This document shows positions 40,747 to 50,091 of a DNA stretch of 64,000 nt, piece after piece. The notes beneath the pieces are model-generated. The model saw only the letters and a list, made by a program, of their open reading frames with translations, was not told the DNA's origin and did not search any database. The translations under genes and the position numbers were made by a program. The stretch spans positions 86,739 through 150,738 of the forward strand of contig NZ_LWLS01000069.1 in the NCBI RefSeq assembly GCF_001905095.1, in the 5' to 3' direction. Source of the DNA: Micromonospora sp. CB01531. Its GTDB lineage: Bacteria; Actinomycetota; Actinomycetes; Mycobacteriales; Micromonosporaceae. The first letter of the stretch is position 1; each line of letters starts with the position of its first letter.

Positions 40747-41361
40747 ATGGCGCGCAAGGCTGGGCGCACGCCGGAGGAGACCCGCCGGGCGCTGCTTGAC
40801 GCAGCTGGCGCGGCCATCCGCACCCGCGGGGCCTCCGTCAGTCTGGACGAGATCGCCCGCGAGGCGGGGGTGTCCAAGGGCGGGTTGCTCTACCACTTCC
40901 CGACCAAGGACGCCCTCGTGCACGCCCTCGCCCACGACCTGCTCGAGACATTCCGGGCCGAGGTGTCGGCCGCCGCCGACCCCACCGACCAAGCCCCCGG
41001 CAGACTCACCCGCGCCTACATCAGGGCCTGCCTGGCCTCCCCGCCCGACGAGACCGCACTCCGCGAGAGCATCGCCCTCGTGACCCAGCTCAACAGCCTG
41101 CCCGAGATCGCCGACCTCGCCCGCGCCGACGCCCGCCGATGGAACGAGCAACTACGTGCCGACGGCCTGCCCGAACACGTACTGTCCCTGGTCATCGCGG
41201 CCGCCGACGGGGCGAGCACCGCCCCGCTGTGGGGCGGCGGCGTGTCCGACGCCCGCCAACTGGAAGCCCAACTCAACCGGCTCACCCTCGACCAGGAACT
41301 CTGGCGGCACCTGCAGCCCGACCCACACGCCAGCGATCGCGGCCCCGAGGCAACCCGGTAG
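40747..41361 (+). CDS. TetR-family repressor of the MFS pump
   Basis: A 204-aa repressor. The N-terminal HTH is LLDAAGAAIRTRGASVSLDE, then IAREAGVSKGGLLYHFPTKDAL, the TetR core; the C-terminal helical domain (residues 60-190) binds the inducer and resembles TetR_C_33-type proteins. GGGAGGGG precedes the ATG at 40747. It should bind the 28-bp palindrome upstream of the MFS gene. The gap 41362-41562 after it has a weak 7-bp hairpin (GTCCGCG 41364-41370 with CGCGGAC 41385-41391) and nothing else I can name. Confidence 0.92.
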   Translation: MARKAGRTPEETRRALLDAAGAAIRTRGASVSLDEIAREAGVSKGGLLYHFPTKDALVHALAHDLLETFRAEVSAAADPTDQAPGRLTRAYIRACLASPPDETALRESIALVTQLNSLPEIADLARADARRWNEQLRADGLPEHVLSLVIAAADGASTAPLWGGGVSDARQLEAQLNRLTLDQELWRHLQPDPHASDRGPEATR

Positions 41362-41562
41362 ACGTCCGCGGAACTCTTCTAACGCGCGGACCGCAGACGT
41401 CGAGCGGCGGAGTCAGGCCGCAACTGAATCTCGTGGCCCACCCACGTTCGCCACAGACGCATGGTTCTACCCGGCTTCGGGTGGCGCGGACGCCACGCTG
41501 GCGTGCGTGAGCGGTACCCAGCACATGCCCGCCGGAGCCTGCGGAATTGCGGATTCGCGGGC

Positions 41563-42975
41563 CTAACCGCCGGCGAGCAGCTTCTTCTGCACCTTGCCCA
41601 TCGCGTTGCGCGGTAGCTGTTCCATCAGATGGATCTGCCGCGGGCGTTTGTGCGCGGCGATCCGGCCGGCCACGAACTCGATGAGCTGCGCCTCGCTCGC
41701 CGCGTCGGCGACCACGTAGGCGACCACCTGCTGCCCGAGGTCGGGATGGGGCGCGCCGACCACGGCCGCCTCCCGGACCGCGGGGTGGGCGAGCAGCGCG
41801 TCCTCCACCTCGCCCGCCCCGATCCGGTACCCACCACTCTTGATCATGTCGATGGACGCGCGGCCCATGATCCGGTGCCACCCGTCGGCGTCGACTGTGG
41901 CGATGTCGCCGGTGCGGAACCAGCCGTCCGAGGTGAACGACTCCCGGTCGGCCTCCGGCCGGTTGAGGTACCCGCGGAACATCATCGGCCCACGCACCTG
42001 GAGTTCGCCGGGGGACTCCCCGTCGGGCGCCACCGGGCCGCCGTCCTCGCCGACCAACCGGGTCTCGACTCCGGCCAGTGGCGTGCCGACGAAGCCGGGC
42101 CGGCGCGCACCGTCCGCGCGTCCGCTGACCGTGATCAGCGTCTCGGTCATCCCGTACCGCTCGACCGCCGGCTGGCCGGTGAGCTCGGCGAGCCGCGCGA
42201 AGACGGGCAGCGGCAGCGGTGCGCTGCCGGAGACCAGCAGCCGAGCCGACGACAGGGCCCGGGCGGCGGACGGATCGGCGCAGACCCGCGACCACACGGT
42301 CGGCACGCCGAAGTACAGGGTGCCGCCGGCGGCGGCGTACGCGTCCGGCGTGGGACGGCCGGTGTGGGCCAGCCGGGACCCGACCCGCAGCGCACCCAGC
42401 ACCCCGAGCGCGAGGCCGTGTACGTGGAACAGGGGCAGACCGTGCACCAGCCGATCCTCGGGTGTCCACGACCAGGCGTCGGCCAAGGCGTCCAGGTCGG
42501 CGGCGATCGCCTGCCGGGGGATCACCGCTCCCTTCGGCGCTCCCGTGGTGCCGGAGGTGTAGAGGATCAGCGCGGGACTCTCCGGCGCCGGCCCGGGATA
42601 GCTGCTGCTCGAGCGGGCGTCCAGGTCGACGGCGACGACGGGAACCCGTACCTCCGCCAGCGCCGCGCCGTCCTCGACGGCCGGGGGGACGAGCAGCAGC
42701 GAGGCGGCAGAGTCACGTAGCACGTGGTCCCGCTCGGCCGGGCCGGAATCCGGTGGTACCGGTACGACGGGCACGCCGGCGAGCAGGCCGGCGACCACGG
42801 CCACCACGGTTTCCATGCTGGCGGTCGCCCAGATCGCCACCGCGTCGCTACCGGCGATGCGGTCGGCAAGGGCGGTAGCGGCGGCGAGCAGTTCCTCCCG
42901 CGACGCCCGCTGGTCCCCGACCCGGATCGCCTCGGCGTCGTCACCGAACGCCCCGGACAAGGCCGGTAGCAGCAC
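41563..42975 (-). CDS. matB: malonyl-CoA synthetase (MatB-like acyl-CoA ligase)
   Basis: A 470-aa ANL-family ligase activating malonate or methylmalonate to its CoA ester via an acyl-adenylate. P-loop ILYTSGTTGAPKGAVIPR, VHGLPLFHVHGLALGVLG, LLVSGSAPLP, YGMTET, DGWFRTGDIATVD, MIKSGGYRIGAGEVEDALL and NAMGKVQKKLL are characteristic; GAVIPRQAIAADLDALADAW is close to actinobacterial MatB. The GTG at 42975 follows GAGGGGAG at seven bases; the longer open frame upstream is without domain sense. It supplies extender units for polyketide or fatty-acid synthesis. It lies 23 bases after a small membrane-protein gene. Confidence 0.88.
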   Translation of the reverse strand: MLLPALSGAFGDDAEAIRVGDQRASREELLAAATALADRIAGSDAVAIWATASMETVVAVVAGLLAGVPVVPVPPDSGPAERDHVLRDSAASLLLVPPAVEDGAALAEVRVPVVAVDLDARSSSSYPGPAPESPALILYTSGTTGAPKGAVIPRQAIAADLDALADAWSWTPEDRLVHGLPLFHVHGLALGVLGALRVGSRLAHTGRPTPDAYAAAGGTLYFGVPTVWSRVCADPSAARALSSARLLVSGSAPLPLPVFARLAELTGQPAVERYGMTETLITVSGRADGARRPGFVGTPLAGVETRLVGEDGGPVAPDGESPGELQVRGPMMFRGYLNRPEADRESFTSDGWFRTGDIATVDADGWHRIMGRASIDMIKSGGYRIGAGEVEDALLAHPAVREAAVVGAPHPDLGQQVVAYVVADAASEAQLIEFVAGRIAAHKRPRQIHLMEQLPRNAMGKVQKKLLAGG

Positions 42976-42998
42976 CTCGTGGCTCCCCTCAGGTGGTC

Positions 42999-43463
42999 TC
43001 AGTCCAGGAGCCAGGCCTGCATCTGGCTGCCGTACGGGGTCAGGCTGATGGCGAGCAGCGCGAAGGAGACGGCCGTGCCGACCGCGAGCCAGCCGGCGGC
43101 ACGTCGATGACCACGCACGCCAGCACGGAGCAGGTGCAGCAGCCCGAGGAGCCCCGCGACCGCCGCGAGCGGTCGGATGAAGATCGCTATGAGGTGTGTC
43201 AAGCTGAAGATCCAGGTCAACGGATTCCACAGGGAATCGGGACCGACCGGCGGGAGGTAGACCTTCGGGTCGTCGAACTGATCCAGTCCCGGGCTGAGCA
43301 GCCCCTCGTAGTGTCCGCTTCGGACAGCCGCGACGAGTGCGGTGATGCCGGCGCCGAGCAGGTAGCCGGCCGCGAGCAGACCGTGGAGCGCCAGGATGGC
43401 ACGCGTGCCGGCGGGCCGTTCCGCGTGGATCGACTGCGGGGCGCCACTCACCATGTCCGTCAT
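42999..43463 (-). CDS. small integral membrane protein, function unknown
   Basis: A 154-aa protein with four TM segments (AILALHGLLAAGYLLGAGIT, WIFSLTHLIAIFIRPLAAVA, and two at the C-terminus) and an external loop DDPKVYLPPVGPDSLWNPL. Not a family I recognise. The ATG at 43463 is used since the 19 residues upstream are Arg-rich and non-coding-like. It precedes matB by 23 bases and may be co-transcribed with it. Confidence 0.65.
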   Translation of the reverse strand: MTDMVSGAPQSIHAERPAGTRAILALHGLLAAGYLLGAGITALVAAVRSGHYEGLLSPGLDQFDDPKVYLPPVGPDSLWNPLTWIFSLTHLIAIFIRPLAAVAGLLGLLHLLRAGVRGHRRAAGWLAVGTAVSFALLAISLTPYGSQMQAWLLD

Positions 43464-43586
43464 CGCCTGACGGTACCGCCCGGCCGCCCTCCGCGTGTGC
43501 CCCGGTACACGGGCATGCATGCGACGTACCCGGGCCGCTCAGAGACCCGGGTGCCGTCGACGTGGGCCGAGGCCCGACCGGTGTCG

Positions 43587-43847
43587 CTACCGGCTGCTCT
43601 TGAGGTTCTGGTAGAGCTGCTCGGGATCGCGGACGAAGTCCATCTTCTTGTCCCGCGCCCGGGCGAAGTCGTCGATCATGTGCTGCACCTCGCCCGGGGT
43701 GAACCGTCGGTCCTCGTCACCTTCCTTTTTCAGCCAGTTGATCACGTCGTCGTAGTTCTTCCAGTCCTTCTTGCCCATCAGGCGCTCGATGTCGGTGACG
43801 TCGTAGTCCTTCTGCATCGCCTGGCTGGACGGGTCGTGGATCTTCAT
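43587..43847 (-). CDS. small unknown charged protein, 86 aa
   Basis: The product is hydrophilic with many Asp and Lys residues: SSQAMQKDYDVTDIERLMGK, WKNYDDVINWLKKEGDED and FTPGEVQHMIDDFARARDKK. It resembles small actinobacterial proteins predicted to be helical; I cannot name a family. GGAGGAG seven bases before the ATG gives firm support to the start. It is divergent from the gene at 43978. Confidence 0.7.
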   Translation of the reverse strand: MKIHDPSSQAMQKDYDVTDIERLMGKKDWKNYDDVINWLKKEGDEDRRFTPGEVQHMIDDFARARDKKMDFVRDPEQLYQNLKSSR

Positions 43848-43977
43848 TGACTGCTCCTCCCCGTGACGGCGTTCCTCGCCCGATTGCCCGTGGTGTACGC
43901 GAGCAAACGGGCGGCCTTGGGCACGATCCGGGCCGCGGGCGTCGTTCGGGACCGGCCGCTGCGGGTACGCGGGGCGG

Positions 43978-44724
43978 ATGGCGGAGCTGCTGGAGGACGG
44001 CGACATCTACTTCCTCTACCGCCCCCGCGTGGAGCAGGAGCACGTCGACTCCCTGGAAGAGGTGCAGCGGCTGCTGGTGGTGTTGCACCCGTGGCACGGG
44101 AGGCACCTGCGGCTGCTGATCGTCGGCCGCAAACGCCTGCCCGACATCGACGAGCACGACCGCTTCTGGGCGTTCGTCGACGAGGTCGTGGATCGGCCCG
44201 AGCAGCTGCACGAGGCGGTGCAGGCGCGGGCGTACCGGACGAGGACCCGCGACCGGCGCCGGCAGCCGCCAGCGCGGCCCGTGGCGGAGGGCGCGTACGT
44301 GATCGCCCGGCACGACGACCACACGCACCTGGCGTACGAGCTGGAACTGCCGATTCGGCCCGGCGAGGCGCAGCACGAGCTGAGCATCGAGCCCGAGGCG
44401 AGTTACATCGTCACGGTCAAGAACCCACAGGCGCCTTCCCCGCCCGGGGTCGGTCTCGGCCGGTCGCGCAAGGTCAAGCTGCCCGCCGCGCTGCAGCAGA
44501 AGTTCCACGGTCGCCGTTTCGCTCCGCTCGACCCGCCCGGCTTCCTCGACCACCCCGGGACAGAGCTCGTGCTCATCGGCGCCGCCCACGACGCCTCGCA
44601 GGAGTTGCGGGTCGACCTGGACGCGGAGGTCGACCGGGCGGAGCGGAGCACGGTCTTCGGAGACCTGCGGATCAGCCGCCGGGACCGCCCGGTCGCCCCG
44701 CTCTTCGAGGGCAGGTGGGCCTGA
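43978..44724 (+). CDS. unknown conserved-type protein, 248 aa
   Basis: No named family recognised. The N-terminal part (YFLYRPRVEQEHVDSLEEVQ, LVVLHPWHGRHLRLLIVGRK, LPDIDEHDRFWAFVDEVVD) and the central HDDHTHLAYELELP segment look like a compact alpha/beta domain; the C-terminal part (FAPLDPPGFLDHPGTELVL) is beta-rich. It has several His/Asp pairs and no membrane segment. Its stop lies seven bases from the convergent winged-helix gene. Confidence 0.65.
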   Translation: MAELLEDGDIYFLYRPRVEQEHVDSLEEVQRLLVVLHPWHGRHLRLLIVGRKRLPDIDEHDRFWAFVDEVVDRPEQLHEAVQARAYRTRTRDRRRQPPARPVAEGAYVIARHDDHTHLAYELELPIRPGEAQHELSIEPEASYIVTVKNPQAPSPPGVGLGRSRKVKLPAALQQKFHGRRFAPLDPPGFLDHPGTELVLIGAAHDASQELRVDLDAEVDRAERSTVFGDLRISRRDRPVAPLFEGRWA

Positions 44725-44731
44725 CCGGGCG

Positions 44732-45262
44732 TCACGCGTCGGGAGTCCCCGGTTGCTGGTGGCCGGCCAGCCGGAACCCGACACCGCGTACCGCGACGAT
44801 GGTGACGCCGGTGCCGAGCTCGGTGAGCTTGCGCCGTAGCCGCTTCACCAGGGACTGCACGTCGGCCTTGCGCTCCCGTCCTTCGTCACGCCAGACCGAT
44901 CGGTGCAGCTCGGGGTAGCTCCAGGTCCGGATCGGCTCGGTGGTCAGGCAGGCCAGCAGGTCGTGCTCGAGGCGGGTGAGGCTGATCTCGCGGTCCCGCC
45001 AGCAGGCGGTGGAGCGGGCCGAGTCGATCAGCAGGATGTCGTCAGCTCCGCCGGACGCGGCGGTGGGTGGCGGCGTGGACGCTGCCTTGGCAAGCCGCTG
45101 CGGCGCCGCGATCAGCCGGCGCAGCTCGTCGAGGTCGGCGACCAGCAGCAGCGGCGCGACGCCGTCGAGGCGTTCGGCGAGCCGGAGCCGCTCGGCCGGC
45201 GAGGGCGTCACCGCGATCAACAGCGGGAACAGTTCCTCGGCCGGCTCGGATCGGTCCGACAC
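44732..45262 (-). CDS. OmpR-like winged-helix regulator, paralogue A
   Basis: About 176 aa from a GTG at 45262 with GAGGAAAG upstream (a GTG at 45292 is an alternative). Residues 10-60 look like a degenerate receiver (LLIAVTPSPAERLRLAERL) lacking the acidic phosphorylation site. After a Pro/Thr-rich linker, residues 85-170 form a Trans_reg_C-type winged helix (ISLTRLEHDLLACL, WSYPELHRSVW, VQSLVKRLRRKL, AVRGVGFRLAG). It is paralogous to the gene at 50092, on the far side of the subtilase gene, and is divergent from the subtilase gene. Confidence 0.82.
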   Translation of the reverse strand: MSDRSEPAEELFPLLIAVTPSPAERLRLAERLDGVAPLLLVADLDELRRLIAAPQRLAKAASTPPPTAASGGADDILLIDSARSTACWRDREISLTRLEHDLLACLTTEPIRTWSYPELHRSVWRDEGRERKADVQSLVKRLRRKLTELGTGVTIVAVRGVGFRLAGHQQPGTPDA

Positions 45263-45411
45263 TCTGCTTTCCTCGTCCTCGTCCTCGGCCACGGCTACCC
45301 CACCTCGAACGGTGGGCAAAATCTGCCCAACGTCACTATGGCCCTGACAGTAATTGTCAATCTTGCCGACAACCAGGCAACCGTTAGTGAGAAGTTGCTT
45401 ACGTAGCGTTC

Positions 45412-45439
45412 TTGATCGCGCTTTCCTCTAGATCATAGT
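45412..45439 (+). promoter_or_regulatory. possible promoter of the subtilase gene
   Basis: TTGATC (45412-45417) and CATAGT (45434-45439) with 16-bp spacing, about 150 bases upstream of the ATG at 45589. An inverted repeat TGACA-N5-TGTCA at 45345-45359 lies further upstream in the same 326-base gap and may be a regulator site or part of the leftward promoter. Confidence 0.4.
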
Positions 45440-45588
45440 GTCCACCGTGGGCAGCCGGCGTGACCCGCGCGGTGCCCTGAGGGGGCATGGGGAGTTCGTC
45501 GATTCCGGGTGTGATCCAAACGGGAGTCTCCCGCACCCTTCGCCATGACTCGATCAACTGCGGGTCGTCTCTGGAGGAGGCAGCACCA

Positions 45589-48500
45589 ATGCTAAGACGT
45601 CCACACAGGATGCGCATCGCCAGATGTCTGGTGAGCGCCGGCGCGGCGATCGCCCTCGTCGCAACAGGATTGGCCACCGGTTCAGGTGCGCAGGCGGCAC
45701 AGACCGGAACGGGAGCAGCCTCCGCCTCTGACAAGATCCGCCCGGACCTGGCGAAGCAGCTGCAGGGCAAGACCGAGGGCGACTTCTGGATCCACTTCAA
45801 GGCCAAGGCGGACTTCAGCAAGGCCACCGGAATCACGGACTGGGCCAAGCGGGGCACCGCGGTCGCGGAGGCGCTGCAGAAGACCGCTGCCGAGAGCCAG
45901 GCCAAAATCAAGGCTGAGCTCGACAGCTCGGGTGTGAAGTACCAGACCTTCTGGGCGACCAACGCCATCAAGGTCACCGGCGGCTCGTCCTCGATGGCAC
46001 AGAACTTCGCCGCCCACGCCGAGGTCGACGGCCTGTACGCCCCGGTGGAGTACAAGGTTCCCGAGGTCACCAAGGGCACCAACGAGAAGACCGTCAACGC
46101 CCTCGAGTGGGGCATCGCCAACATCAACGCCGACGATGTCTGGTCCCAGTACGGCGTCAAGGGCGCGGGCATCACGGTGGCGAACATCGACACCGGCGTC
46201 CAGTTCGACCACCCCGCCCTGGTGAACAGCTACCGCGGCAACAACGGCGACGGCACGTTCGACCACAACTACAACTGGTTCAACGCCGCCGGAACTTGCG
46301 CCGCCGCGCCCTGCGACAGCAACGGCCACGGCACGCACACCATGGGCACCATGGCCGGCACCGACGGCGCGAACCAGATCGGCGTCGCCCCCGAGGTCAA
46401 GTGGATCGCCGCGAACGGCTGCTGCCCCAGCGACGCCGCGCTGATCACCTCCGGCCAGTGGATGCTCCAGCCCCGGGACCTCAACGGTCAGAACCCGGAC
46501 GCCAGCAAGCGGCCGAACATCATCAACAACTCGTGGGGTACCACGGCCCCCTCCAACGAACCGTTCATGGAGGACGTGACCAACGCCTGGGCCGCGTCGG
46601 GCATCTTCGGCGCCTGGTCCAACGGCAACAACGGTCCGGGCTGCCAGACCAGTGGCTCGCCGGGCAGCCTGACCAGCAACTACTCCGCCGGCGCCTACGA
46701 CATCAACAACAACATCGCCAGCTTCTCCTCCCGCGGCGCCGGGCAGAACGGAACGATCAAGCCGAACATCTCGGCCCCCGGCGTGAACGTCCGGTCGAGC
46801 GTTCCGGGCAGCAGCTACGCCAGCTTCAACGGCACCTCGATGGCCTCCCCGCACCTCGCGGGCGCGGTCGCGCTGCTGTGGTCGGCGGCACCGGCGCTGG
46901 TCGGTGACATCAACGCCACCCGCGCGCTGCTGAACACCACGGCGGTCGACAAGGCCGACGCCCAGTGCGGCGGCACCGCGGCGAACAACAACGTGTACGG
47001 CGAGGGCCGGCTGGACGCCCTCGCGCTGCTCAACGCCGCCCCGATCGGCGACACCGGCACCCTGGCCGGCACGATCACGGACGCGGGCAGCGGTGCCCCG
47101 ATCGCGGGTGCCGCGGTGGCCCTGACCGGCGCGGCCAGCCGCCAGTTGACCACCGGGAGCGACGGCAAATACTCGTCGCTGCTTCCGGCCGGCGACTACC
47201 AGGTTGCCGTGTCGGCGTTCGGCTATGAGAGCAAGACGGTGCCGGCGACGGTCACCAAGGACACCACCACGACGACCAGCGTCGCGCTGGCGGCGGTGCC
47301 GAGTGTCACCGTCAGCGGAACGGTCGCCGACGGTTCCGGGCAGGGCTGGCCGCTCTACGCCAAGGTCAGTGTCGAGGGCCCGTCGGGTGTGTCCGACTAC
47401 ACCACCCCCGCCGACGGTCACTACAGTTTCAAGCTCCCGAGCGGGGCGACGTACAGCATCAAGGTCGAGCCGCAGTACCCGGGCTACCAGACGGTGACCA
47501 AGGACGTCGTCGTCGGCGCGAGCAACGTCACCCACAACGTTGCCGTGCCGGTGAACGCCAACTCCTGCACCACGGCGCCCGGCTACCGCAACGGCTCCGA
47601 CGGTGTCTACGAGACCTTCGACGGCACCACCGCGCCTTCGGGCTGGTCCGAGTTGGACGGTCTCGGTAACGGCCAGGTCTGGCAGTTCAACGATCCCGGC
47701 AACCGCGGCAACCTGACCGGCGGCGCCGGCAACTCGGCGGTGCTCGACAGCGACAAGTACGGCAGCGGCAACCGGCAGGACAGCTCGCTCGTTAGCCCGG
47801 TCGTCGACCTGACCAACGTCTCGGCGCCGGTGATCCGGTTCAACCAGGACTTCCGGCAGCTGGGCACCAACAAGGCGGATGTCGACCTCAGCCTCGACGG
47901 CGGCACCACTTGGACCAACGTGCTCCGGCAGTCGGCCAGCGCCCGGGGGCCGCTGGTCACCGAGGTCAAGATCCCGCAGGCGGCCGGTAACGCGCAGGCC
48001 AGGGTCCGGTTCCGCTACTACGACGCCTCGTGGGCCTGGTGGTGGCAGGTCGACAACGTGCTGATCGGCAGCCAGGTCAGCTGCCAGCCGATCGACGGTG
48101 GCCTGGTGCTCGGCCACGTGCAGGACAAGAACGACGACAGCTACCTCAACGGCGCCACCGTCACCAGCGACGACCGGACGGCCGAGAAGGCCACCACCGC
48201 CGCGACTCCGGACGACACCGACCTGCCGGACGGCTTCTTCTGGATGTTCTCGTCGTTGACCGGGTCGCACAAGTTCACCGCGAAGGCCGGCAGCTACGTC
48301 AGCCAGAGCAAGGACGTCAACGTCCAGAAGAGCGGGGCGACGGCGGCGACCTTCCAACTCGGCGCCGGCCGGCTGTCCATCCAGCCGTCCGACGTGAGCG
48401 GGACGGTCCAGATGCCCGCCGGTAAGGTCAACAAGTCCTTCACCGTGACCAACACCGGTGCGGCGCCGGTGGACGTCCAGTTCAGTGAGCGGGACGGTGG

Positions 48501-49989
48501 CTTCTCGCTGCTTCGGGCCGACGGATCCACGATGAGCAAGCAGCAGCTGCTCGCCTCCAGCGGCGCGCCGGAGCAGCGGCTCAACGTTCCGACGTCGTTC
48601 GCCGCGCAGGCGTCCAGCAAGGACGCCAAGGTGACCACCGCGGACGGCCCGCAGGCCGCCCCGTGGACGGACATCGCGGCCTACCCGGCGAACGTCATGG
48701 ACAACCGGGTGGTCAACCTCGACGGCAAGGTGTACTCGATCGCCGGCGGCAACGGATCGGCGTCCTCGGCGAAGAACTACGTCTACGACCCGATCGCGCA
48801 GACCTGGGCGGCGATCGCCGATCTTCCTGGTGCCCGTAACGCCATGACCGTGGGCGTCGTGGACGGGAAGATCATCGCGACCGGCGGCTGGGGGGCTTCC
48901 GGGCCCGACGGCGCCACCTGGTCGTACGACCCGGCGGCCAACACCTGGACGAGCAAGGCCAGCAACCCCGCGCCGCGCGCCGCGGCCGGGCAGGCGGTCG
49001 TCGACGGCAAGCTGTACGCGATCGGCGGTTGCACCACCGCCTCCTGCACCCCGATGTCCAACACGGTCGTCCGGTACGACCCGGGCAGCGACACCTGGGA
49101 GACGCTGGCCAACTACCCGAAGTCGGTGGCCTTCGCCTCCTGCGGCGGGATCGACGGCGTCGTCTACTGCACCGGTGGTAACGACGGGTCCGCCGCGCAG
49201 AAGGCCGGCTACGCCTTCGACCCGGGCGCCAACGCCTGGACCGCCATCGCCGACGCGCCGACCGACACCTGGGCCAGCTCCTTCGCCGTTGCCAGCGGCA
49301 AGCTCATGGTCGTCGGTGGCGTGCAGGGCGGAGCCATCAGCAACGCCGGCTTCGCCTACGACCCGGGTGCCAACTCCTGGTCCAACCTGCCGAACGCCAA
49401 CACGGCCCGCTACCGCGGTGGCGCGGCGTGCGGCTTCTACAAGATCGGCGGCTCCTCGGGCAGCTTCAACGCCGCACCGGACAGCGAGGCCCTGCCTGGC
49501 TTCGAGGAGTGTGCCGAGCGCCCGGCGGACGTCAGCTGGATGACGATCGACAAGACGTCGGCCACGCTGGCGCCGGGCGAGAAGATCACGGTCACCGTCG
49601 GGATGACGGCGAACGTCGACCAGCCGGGCACCTACTCCGGTTCGATCGGGATCAAGGAGAACACGCCGTACACGGTGCAGCCGGTGCCGGTGACGATGAA
49701 CGCGCAGCCGCCGGGTACCTGGGGCAAGCTGCTGGGTACGGTCACCGGGACGAACTGCCAGGGTGTCAGCGCGCCGCTCCAGGGTGCGACCGTCCAGGTT
49801 GACTCGAAGGCGAACTCCTGGACCTTCACCACCGACGCCCAGGGCAAGTACGCCTACTGGTTGGACCGCAAGCACAACCCGTTGAAGATGATCGTCGCCA
49901 AGGACGGCTGGAAGCCCCAGAACCGTCAGACGATGATCAGCAGCACCCCGAGGGTGGAGGACTTCGCATTGTCCCCGACCAAGTGCTGA
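45589..49989 (+). CDS. secreted S8 subtilisin-like protease with kelch repeats
   Basis: A 1466-aa exported protease. GGAGGAGG precedes the ATG by eight bases. After a signal (RIARCLVSAGAAIALVATG) comes an I9-like propeptide to about residue 150. Catalytic triad: D201 in VANIDTGVQFDHP, H247 in NGHGTHTMGT, S417 in FNGTSMASPHLAGA. Then follow two carboxypeptidase-regulatory-like beta domains (residues ~485-700), a jelly-roll-type domain (VYETFDGTTAPSGWSEL), an Ig-like stretch, about five kelch blades at ~1030-1310 (VVDGKIIATGGWGASG, VVDGKLYAIGGCT), another Ig-like part and a last regulatory-like domain. It should degrade proteins outside the cell; the accessory domains suggest binding to a polymer or surface. 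Confidence 0.92.
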   Translation: MLRRPHRMRIARCLVSAGAAIALVATGLATGSGAQAAQTGTGAASASDKIRPDLAKQLQGKTEGDFWIHFKAKADFSKATGITDWAKRGTAVAEALQKTAAESQAKIKAELDSSGVKYQTFWATNAIKVTGGSSSMAQNFAAHAEVDGLYAPVEYKVPEVTKGTNEKTVNALEWGIANINADDVWSQYGVKGAGITVANIDTGVQFDHPALVNSYRGNNGDGTFDHNYNWFNAAGTCAAAPCDSNGHGTHTMGTMAGTDGANQIGVAPEVKWIAANGCCPSDAALITSGQWMLQPRDLNGQNPDASKRPNIINNSWGTTAPSNEPFMEDVTNAWAASGIFGAWSNGNNGPGCQTSGSPGSLTSNYSAGAYDINNNIASFSSRGAGQNGTIKPNISAPGVNVRSSVPGSSYASFNGTSMASPHLAGAVALLWSAAPALVGDINATRALLNTTAVDKADAQCGGTAANNNVYGEGRLDALALLNAAPIGDTGTLAGTITDAGSGAPIAGAAVALTGAASRQLTTGSDGKYSSLLPAGDYQVAVSAFGYESKTVPATVTKDTTTTTSVALAAVPSVTVSGTVADGSGQGWPLYAKVSVEGPSGVSDYTTPADGHYSFKLPSGATYSIKVEPQYPGYQTVTKDVVVGASNVTHNVAVPVNANSCTTAPGYRNGSDGVYETFDGTTAPSGWSELDGLGNGQVWQFNDPGNRGNLTGGAGNSAVLDSDKYGSGNRQDSSLVSPVVDLTNVSAPVIRFNQDFRQLGTNKADVDLSLDGGTTWTNVLRQSASARGPLVTEVKIPQAAGNAQARVRFRYYDASWAWWWQVDNVLIGSQVSCQPIDGGLVLGHVQDKNDDSYLNGATVTSDDRTAEKATTAATPDDTDLPDGFFWMFSSLTGSHKFTAKAGSYVSQSKDVNVQKSGATAATFQLGAGRLSIQPSDVSGTVQMPAGKVNKSFTVTNTGAAPVDVQFSERDGGFSLLRADGSTMSKQQLLASSGAPEQRLNVPTSFAAQASSKDAKVTTADGPQAAPWTDIAAYPANVMDNRVVNLDGKVYSIAGGNGSASSAKNYVYDPIAQTWAAIADLPGARNAMTVGVVDGKIIATGGWGASGPDGATWSYDPAANTWTSKASNPAPRAAAGQAVVDGKLYAIGGCTTASCTPMSNTVVRYDPGSDTWETLANYPKSVAFASCGGIDGVVYCTGGNDGSAAQKAGYAFDPGANAWTAIADAPTDTWASSFAVASGKLMVVGGVQGGAISNAGFAYDPGANSWSNLPNANTARYRGGAACGFYKIGGSSGSFNAAPDSEALPGFEECAERPADVSWMTIDKTSATLAPGEKITVTVGMTANVDQPGTYSGSIGIKENTPYTVQPVPVTMNAQPPGTWGKLLGTVTGTNCQGVSAPLQGATVQVDSKANSWTFTTDAQGKYAYWLDRKHNPLKMIVAKDGWKPQNRQTMISSTPRVEDFALSPTKC

Positions 49990-50002
49990 CAACTGAACAG
50001 TG

Positions 50003-50046
50003 ACTGATCCGGCCCGCCTGGTCGCAACCAGGCGGGCCGGATCAGT
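50003..50046. terminator. strong bidirectional terminator, 20-bp perfect stem
   Basis: The arm ACTGATCCGGCCCGCCTGGT (50003-50022) pairs with its exact complement at 50027-50046 around a CGCA loop. It lies 14 bases after the subtilase stop and before the end of the convergent winged-helix gene, so it stops transcription from both sides. Confidence 0.92.
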
Positions 50047-50091
50047 GTGTGCAGGTTGTCAGCCAGCTTCGGTGCCGGTGGAGTGTGACGG

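Noticed and set aside
41362..41562. intrinsic terminator after the TetR gene
   Set aside because: Only a 7-bp stem with a 14-nt loop and no U tract; too weak to list as a feature.
45682..49992. 1436-codon open frame antisense to the subtilase gene
   Set aside because: It mirrors codon structure of the real gene in high-GC DNA; the product is low-complexity Arg/Gly/Val without domains, whereas the plus frame has a complete protease.
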